This document shows positions 8,001-17,000 of a DNA stretch of 30,925 nucleotides, in pieces. The notes below the pieces were generated by a model. The model was given only the letters and a program-made list of their open reading frames with translations. It did no database searches and was not told the DNA's origin. This DNA comes from Rhizobium sp. Q54. Lineage in GTDB: Bacteria; Pseudomonadota; Alphaproteobacteria; Rickettsiales; UBA1997. Each line of letters starts with the position of its first letter. Position 1 is the stretch's first letter. Made by a program: the position numbers and the translations under genes. The stretch is from positions 1-30,925 of the forward strand of contig CAMBFP010000001.1 in assembly GCA_945865745.1 (NCBI GenBank), in the 5' to 3' direction.

Positions 8001-11000
8001 AACAAGCGATAGATGCGAGCTAAAGAATTTTTTCACCTCTTTAGATTTTCTGGCAATGGAGGCGGCAAAATCAGAAGAAGATGTTTATTACGACAGTGTA
8101 TATCAAATTGGGGGCTACTGTTCAGCCTTCATTCCTGATCAAGGTGATGATCATAACAAAACAGCATTGAAGAGAAGTATATATTACGTAAACAATCAGA
8201 TTGCCAATTTGTACGGCAAAGAAATTGCCGAAATAGAATTCAAGTTTGAAGGCGAAGCAACCAAATGGCATAGCCTTGTTTCTTACCAAGACAGCACCGG
8301 GGCAAGTAAGATAAGGGCAATTTTCTACGTAAGAAAAAATATCGATGAGGAAGAAGAGAGAATAATAAACGCCTTCGTTACCAATCACAAAGAACTGTTT
8401 GCTAGAACTTGCACCACTCCAAAATATCAGAACTTAGCTGTGGCTTTGGTTGATCTGAGTGAGAAGGGAATAAGCGTGAATAGCCTTGGAGATGGCTATC
8501 AGCAGCTATTTCAGCGCGAATATCTCAAGGCTGTAGAAGGTGGAATCAGAAATGTTGTGATGGCTGACGTGATAGATCCAGTTGGTTTGCCAGCAATTTT
8601 AGGGGCGATTTATCACAAGAGAATTCATCTTAATAAACTGGAAGTTTCTTTTAGACCGGGATCGGTTTTTTCGGAAGAATTACAAAAATTTTATCGTGAT
8701 CACGAAGATGAGTTACCGCCAGAATACGCCTTCGTTAAAGAATTGTTAATTAATGGTGACGAGTTTGGGGATAAGAATGATTTGATTGAAATGGCGAATT
8801 TATTCGCGCTTATCGGAGTAAAAAAACTGACCATTATTTCTCGCGATTCGAAGATCGTTAATCTTGAACAACATCAAAAAAGAATCGCAGATTTATTGAG
8901 CCTCATCGCACAAAATGGTCTCGACATAGAGTTGGATTATCCTTTTTATTACCATGATTGCCAGGCGCAGAAAGATGAATCAAAGGACGTGGCAAGAGAA
9001 GTTAGATCTAGAGCGATATTAGGAATAGAGGATGAAGGTTCTGTTTTAGATGAGAAAGATGTCGGGCCAAGGGTAGCAAGAAAAGCAGGAAAGGGCGTTA
9101 AGATTTTTTCCGAAACAACGTCTGCAAAGGAAGAGTTTAAAGGTCACGGGCATTCAAGACTTGTAAGCGCAAAAAATGGTGTCGCGATTGAGCAGACTCA
9201 GGCCTTAGCACAAGAGCAGGAACAAGAGCAGGAACAAGAGCAAGAAGAGGAGATGGATCAGAATAATCAATTCAACGAAGATCGTTTAATTAGGAGGGGC
9301 AACATCCATCAGAAATCTCTCGGAGAAGATCGAAAGTTAAAATTTTCTCGAAATCTAAGCGAGCGCACAGAGGATGAATTAAGAGCAGCGTGGGACAAAA
9401 TTACTGGCAATGAAGAAGAAGAATTCGATGCCCCAGAGGTTAGATTTGCTGATCCAAAAGCTAAAATTACTGCGATGACTGTTGATGCTGCAGAAATGCT
9501 TTACAGCAATTGGTCTGATGGTGTTTTTTCGCCAGGCTTGAATCTGCTCTATCTGCCAGAAGGTTTTTATTTATTTAAGAAGGGCGAGGAAACAATTCTT
9601 GATTTCAACATCACTAGAAAATCGGCGCGATCACCTCATCCGCGCCTAACTTTCGATCGCGTTAGGGAATATGATTACCACGATAATTTTTTGCCTAACT
9701 ACCTGGAGTTAGGGCTTCCAGATATGAAGCAATATTTATTGAAGTTGGATGGTGTCAAAGAGGCAGAGGTTGATGAAATTGTGGCAAAATATGAGGAATT
9801 ATTTCCAGGTGAAGAGAGAGAAAAATACCGAATTCCATTTTTAAAGTGCTTGTATCACGGCGACATAAAATCTTTGGAATCTTTTTTAAAGATTTGCGAG
9901 AGAACAAAAGAACATATTGGCGAAGAAAATTTTACAAAATTTCAGAAATATTTTCTCGATCCAGTTGCTAACAATCCAGAATCTGGCTTTAACTTTTTTA
10001 CCGAAGCCAAGCATTTAGAATTGCTGAATAGTTTAGGCAAGATGGAGCAGCAGGAATTAAATTTTTTCTTTCACTTGGCTGGGAAAAATAATGAGATGGC
10101 CGCAAATCTAGATGGATTATATTTGATCAAACCATTTTACGATTTTCGTGCAGAGTTACGTTCGCTAGGTATCGAAAGCGCAAATATTCCTGAAGCGTTT
10201 AATTTGCAGGGCGATGGCGACATGAGGGTGTTGCTTTTTAGAATGACTAAGATCCTTTCTCATAAAGCCTGCGAAGGAAAGCGCCAAGAAATTTTCCAAC
10301 AAATTTGCAGCGGTCAAATTTCTTTAGCGGAGAAGGGGGCTTATCACGCTTTGTGTGTTGATGGTTTTGAGCATCTAGATGTGAGTATGGATCTTTCACT
10401 TGAAAAGATGTCGAAAGACCCCGGCGTTAGATCATATGCGGTGTCATTAATTAAATTAAAAGAATCTCTCGATGATGGAATTTACGAAGATTTATGCGCC
10501 AAATTTCTTCGCCACATTGCAACGCCAGTTAAAGGCGATGCAGAAAAGAAAATCAGGTTAGAAGAATATTTCGAATCGGGATCCAAGGTAAATGCCCTTG
10601 AGCAGGCAAAGCGTTTTCTAGTTGATCTCGATCAAATAGATGATCTATCTGAAGAAGATAAAAAGAAGATGCTTAAATTGTTTATAAATTACCCGCCAGA
10701 GCAGAATTACAATGTTGGCGAGGTCCTTGTTCTTTATAATGCAATCAGCGGGAATCTCGATGGTTTTGTTAAAGCCTTTGAAGCTATTTCGGTGAGTAAG
10801 CCGAGCTTTCAGGATCTATCCTATGTCGCACTCGCCGCTGAAAGTTTAGATCTCAGTAAATTCACTGAGAATTTAGCAAAAATCAGCAATCATAGTTGGA
10901 AATTTTACGCCAGAATTTTTCAAAATATCGCAGCAAGAAGATCGTTGGAGTCATTAGATTTTAATACCAGTTTTAGTCTTGTTGAGAGTTTGTATGGCAT

Positions 11001-14000
11001 TGAGGAGTCAGAGTTATTCCCACAAACATTTGCGCTACTATCTCTGACGAAAGAATTAGATGGAGGTTCAGTTCAAGCATTTAAAGAAGTTGTAAGTAAA
11101 CTTTCGCCAGCGGAGTTAGATAGTTTATGTCAAATCAAATTAACCGGAAATTCTAAGGTGCCGACTTATGAACATCTATCACGATTCATTGGTGCATATC
11201 ACGAAAAATCGACAGGACAAAAAAATACTGCACTAGAAACTTTTGTAGCAGAAATCTTAGCAGAGCTAAAGCCTCTTTCAGAAAAATCTTCAGATTATTA
11301 CACCATCAAACGCTTGTTTAGAGATTATGATGATAAATTCAAAGATGCCTCACTAGATGAAGTTCAGAGGAAAATATTTAGTGATTTAGCTAGTACTCAG
11401 AAGACTAAGGTTAGAAAAAAAACCGCAGACGCAGGAAAGGTTAAATTTCCTGGATTTGGCGTTAAAGAAAACCGATATGATTGGAAATATGTACCAGAAG
11501 GCATAACTTACGAAGGTTTAATAAAATTATTCCCTGTTAGTGAAGATCAGCATATTGAGTTTGTCTTGCAAAAAGGGGAAGTAATAACAGTTACCGAAGA
11601 AACCTTCGATGATAAGATGCCCGAGATAATAGAAGCCGCCAGACTGCCTTATTATTTTGGAACAGTTGATGTGAGAGTAGTCGAAACACCATTTCTATTT
11701 AATCCTGGGGATCTCGGATTTTATCTCCCGGTCTTCACAGCTCTAAGGACTGCTAGTCTAAATGGTAATTATGCGGTAAAAGAGAAAATGCCCGATTTTT
11801 GTCTCGAGTTACTATTCATGAAAATCGTAGCTGGCGAGAAAGAGATGGACCCAAAAGAAGTCAGAAGATTGCGGGGAATAGAGAAAGGGCTAATCAAGCT
11901 TATTAAAGAAAAATTTGCGATCGCTGAATTTGAGGATTTCAGTCGCCATAAAGAAAAAATTATCTCTCTCTTCGAGACGGTCGCGATTTTAAGTGATAAA
12001 TTTCCGAAAGATTTGGAAGTTATTTTAACTGCGCTTTGCAACGGCGATTCACTGAGTCCTGAAAATATTGATCTTTCTTTGAAGCGCTTAAAAATTTTCG
12101 CTAATTCTTGCAACAGAGACTTCCCCTTAGATTTTTTTTACTACTGCTTAAAGAATGCAAGCCTGGATATCGGGCTTATCAAAAAAGTCGTCGATAATCC
12201 TTTTTTGCAAGAGCAAACAAAAGAGAAATATGTCCAATTTCCGCCAGAGGTAGTGAAATTTGTGGGAATAGATGAGATAGGAACAGCGCTTCAGGCTTTG
12301 TATGATAAGTGTAAGAAAGATAACAAATATGATCTAGATCCAGAGTTGTTAGATCGGGTCTATGGCAAGGCCAATTATTTTATTGAGTATGTAGTCTCTT
12401 TGAATCCGTCTATTGGGGATCATCTAGTTCAAGATACGAACAAACCAGCTCGCGACTATTGCCAACGCATTGCACAAATTCTTCAGGCGGTGGATGGTTA
12501 TGTTGAAGATTTATCGCTAGAAAGAGATCCAGTTAAGAAATTTAAGATCAAACAAAATATCGATAATCTAGTCAAAATTATTGATGCGGGCTTGGCTTTA
12601 GAAAAGCCGGAAGACCACAGACATTACGTCAGCTTTCTGGATTATGCGGTAGAAAAATTAATTTTTGCAAATAGGCGTGGCGCTACGAAAGCATGTGCAG
12701 ATTGGGAAAACCATCAGCATCTAGCATTAAATTTTTTGGAAAATTCTAAAATATCCAAGGTTGCTGAGTTCAAGAAATTTTGTGATTTTGTTTTAGATAA
12801 AGAACAGGGCGGTGCTGCAGAACTCAAAGAACTCTACGTCCAAACCCACGTTCACTTTGATAAGTTAGCTAGTTATTTCAGTGACGATAATCGTGACTAC
12901 GCAGTTGTTTCCAAGAAGGTTGGCGAACTGATTGCAAGTAAATCCCTTAGAGAAGAAAAATCTAAAGAAAATGACGATTTAAAGAAAAAACAGTTAGCTT
13001 TAGAACAATTATCCAAAGATTCCGAAGATCTCTTAGAAAAGATGAAATCTTTTTTGGAAAAGTTCAAAGATGAAGATTCTGATGAGGAATTAAAATTATT
13101 CGCACAAAAATGCGATACTGCTAAAAGCGCTAATTTCTGGTTAATACCAGAATCTCGATCAATTAGTGAAGCCATCGAAGCAATAAAATCTTTAGCGTAT
13201 AAGAATCGCCCATCTGAAAAAACGAAGCGAGCTTCACTCGAAGAGTTATGGAGAAAGTTAAAAGATGCTCCTTCGCTTGATCATCAGCGGCTTGCTAAAG
13301 AGATCGAAGATAGTAATCGAATGGTTAATGATTCTGTTAAAAAGGTCTCCGAATTAGAAGAAGAACTCGCAGAAGTCGGAGGTGATTTTAAAGGCTATGT
13401 CGAGAAGCTAAAAGCGCTCACAGATCGCGATCCAACATCAACTCGCGATGTTGATAAGCATGTGCAATTTGATGATTCTTCACTTTTCCTTGCTGATCGT
13501 ATTAGTCAGTTGATTGGTGCATCAGCAGATAACGCAGTTCGCCGCGATAAAATCAAATTTAGTTTTGAACTGATAAATTGCGCAGGGAAAGCATTCGCTC
13601 TTCTAGGTAAAGAAGAGATACGAGAAAAGATAGAAAGGCTTAGTAAAGCTTTAGTTGGCAAAGGATTATCTCCGGAGGAGAAGTACGGGACGCAGATACA
13701 GCTATTAGCGCTGCTTCGCGAATCAATGTTTAGGGTTGATCACAAATTTGCCTACTCAACTCAGTTCCTGCCGATTCTTTATTTGATGCATACGGATGAA
13801 CAAGAATCCAAAAAACTCATGGCAGAAATTGCCACTGGTCAGGGCAAAAGTTTGATCACTGCTTTGTACAGCTCTTTCCAAGCATTGTCGGGTAATGCGG
13901 TGCACATCACTTCTTCAACTGATGCTTTGTCGATTCGCGACTACGTAGAAAATAAACACTTCTACGAATATATCGGGCTCAAGTCTTACTACGTTGACAA

Positions 14001-17000
14001 TAGTGGAATTAGCGAAGGCGGTAAATACGAGAAAACCGCGATTTACCATTCGAGTCAAAGCAACCTCTATTTCTTCTGTGCCAAGATGCATTTGGAAGGA
14101 AGAGAGGGTGTAGTTGAAATCAATGACAGAGTTTTGATCGCCGATGAGGCAGATACGATGCTTGATAATAAAACCACTTGGAGATTGGCGGTTGGTGACG
14201 AGAGAGAAAACGGGCTTAAGGATTTGTACAAAATCGTTAATCAATTTTATCAGGAACAAAAAGAATCAATCGATGGTTTGAAGGAAATAAAAGATGCAGT
14301 CGCTCAATTAGCAGAGGCAAACAGAATCGCCAACGCGTTTCTATTTTTACTAAAAAGAGATAACCTCGATTTACACAAATCTTTGAATGACGCGGTTGGT
14401 AAAAGCGAAGAATTACTGCTCGATAAAGTAAAATCTTTGCTCGCATCAGCTCAATATTCTGCGACTTTGGTGGAAGGAAAAGATTACATGGTTGAGGCGA
14501 TCGAAACGAAAATCAGAGAAGATGGAAAAGAAAGAATCGCCAAGGTCAATGTAGCAAGAATCATCAAATCTTCCGGCGAACCAGACCGCTACTCGCAATG
14601 GGGGGACGGCGTGCAGCAATTGATGCATTCTCGTTTAGAAAAAGAGGGCAAAGGAAAATTTTCCTGCGAGGTAGAAAACCTCTCCCTCACCGCTGGAACC
14701 GGAAGACAGCTAATAAAATATTTCGGTCACTTCGTTGGCATTACAGGCACGATGGGAGTTGAAGCGGATTTAGATTTATTGCGCAAAACTTTCGGCGTTG
14801 AAAATGCGGTAAATATTCCGACCCATAATATTTCTCAAAGAAAAGATTTAGATGGAATAATCGCTGAAAATAGAGAGGAACAACTTAAGTTATTGAATAA
14901 TATTTGTGATGGTTCTCACGAAAATGCAGAGCAAAATAGAGAAAATAGGCAGCCAATGTTGGTGATTTGCGAAACCATGTTGGAAGCGGATAATTTGTAC
15001 GAAGATATGAAGCGGGATAATGTGCAAATTATCTCCGGCCGAGAAACAACTGCTGAGTTGGAGCGCAAACTAGAAAAGGCATCAGCGGAAGGCATGATTA
15101 CAATTTCTACCCCATTTTCCGGCAGAGGAACTGACATTAAAACCAAACATCCACAAGGTTTGTACACTGTGCTGCTCTCAGTTTTTCCTGATCGCACTAC
15201 GGGGCAGGTTAAAGGTAGAAGTGGCAGAAATGGTCATCCTGGAAAAACCATCTCAATCATTGATGGCAAGTGCATAAAGTATCGCGCAGGTTTAAGTCAA
15301 GCTGGTGAGAAGCCGCCAGAAGAGAAGATTAGCGCGATCAGAGAATCGCTCTACGCGCAAGATCGCGAAAGCACTAAGTTGCAAGTCGCCGAATCCGAAC
15401 TTGCCGAAAGTTTGTTCCTAGAATTCTGTCACTACAAAAGAGCAATCGTAAGGAATAATGATGAATATGCTTCGGATGAGGTGAGCACTTTATCTTCTGA
15501 TCTGGATAAGCGTTTCGCTAATTTCATTAGCAGCAAATTTGCCTATTACAAAAATCAGTACGAGCTCGAAAAAGTTTTCGAAATTGAAAAATTTAAAGAA
15601 AAAGTAGAAACCCCTTTGCTAGCAGAGTGGAAGAGTTTCGCGGAAGCGTCGTTATTGAAGGAATTAAAAATTAAAATAGCAGATGGGGAGCAAGAAGGTA
15701 GCGAGAAGCATAGACAGGCAAGCGAAGCATTATCTAGAAGAATAAAATCCGAAGTCACTACTAGTGTTGGAGCCTATTCAGATGTGCTTTCTGCACAACA
15801 AGAAGGAATTAAATCATTTCACGAAAGAGCAGAGGTAACAGCTGATTACGCCCTAAGAAGAAAGGCTTTTTACCATTACCACCGAAGAACTTACAGCGAT
15901 GGCGAAGACCCCCTGCAGCCGGTAAGAAGTGTTTATATTCCCACGGGCGAACTAGGTTTCCAACTTTATACTCAGCTATCTCTTGGCAAAAATGGTAAAT
16001 ACAAACCAATTGAGCAGCACATGCTCCACATGGCTGACGTGCTCGACAATGGCTTTAAAATAAAGGAGCAGCACAAAGATAAAAGTGATAAAGATGGAGT
16101 GTTGAGTTTGCAGGAATTGCTCACTCAGACGCAAATTGGTTTTTATGTAAAAAGTGGAGAAGAAGAAAAATTAAAGCAGCAGTTAAAAACTGCTCTCACC
16201 ACTTTACTTCAAAAGGGTGACGAAGAAAAAGAAGTTGCAGAAATAGAAAATGAAGAAGCTCTAACCATAGATCAATTCGTTGCTGCATTCTTACAAAAAA
16301 ACCCAATCGACGGAATTAAATTCGGCCGCAAACAACAAGTTAAAAAAGAAAAGAAAGTAGATTTTCTTTCCGGAGAAGGTGGCAGGCAAAAAGAAGAAAG
16401 GCTCAAAGCGTTATTTCCTACTGACAGTGAAAATGTTAAAAGGGCGCTAGCTCAATTGAGTGAACTTGATGCGAAATTATTCGAACACATCACTATTGAA
16501 ACAGGGAAAGGTGGCTCAATCATCGTTACAGGTTTAGGCGAAAAAGCGCTAGATAGGACTGATGAAGAAGATCTGAAATCTTTATCACCTGAAGAAATAA
16601 TGAGACGTGTGCTTGCTGCTTTTGCTGGAGGAGCTACAGCAAAGCTAACGGATATCGTGGAAATAGAATATCTCGATGATGGTAAATGCGTTCTAATGGC
16701 GAAAGAATCTCTTAGTAATTTTGAAGGAGCGCAAAAAGCGAAGGCAATACAAGAGATTTTGGCAAAGGCTTGTGCAGAAAATGTTAAATCATTAGATCCT
16801 ATTCTCTTCGAGAAAAAGCCGGAATTTCAACTTGATTCAGATGAAGGGGTTTCGATTGATCTGTATGTATTGAATTTTGAAGACTTGCCAAGTTTCAAAA
16901 ATTTTACAAAAGATTGTCACAAAAATAAAAGTATCGATTTGGAATACTTTCTTCAAGAAACAGCAACTAAACAAATCGCGCAAAAATCCGACTGGGTTTT

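Noticed and set aside
14237..14628. Several minus-strand frames of 60-115 codons inside the giant gene
   Set aside because: Short, overlapping, without motifs, and opposite to well-supported SecA-like motifs.
13690..15297. Housekeeping secA
   Set aside because: The motifs are SecA-like, but the region is embedded in a 4575-residue protein, diverged, and lacks the SecA C-terminal zinc tail; the real secA is expected elsewhere.
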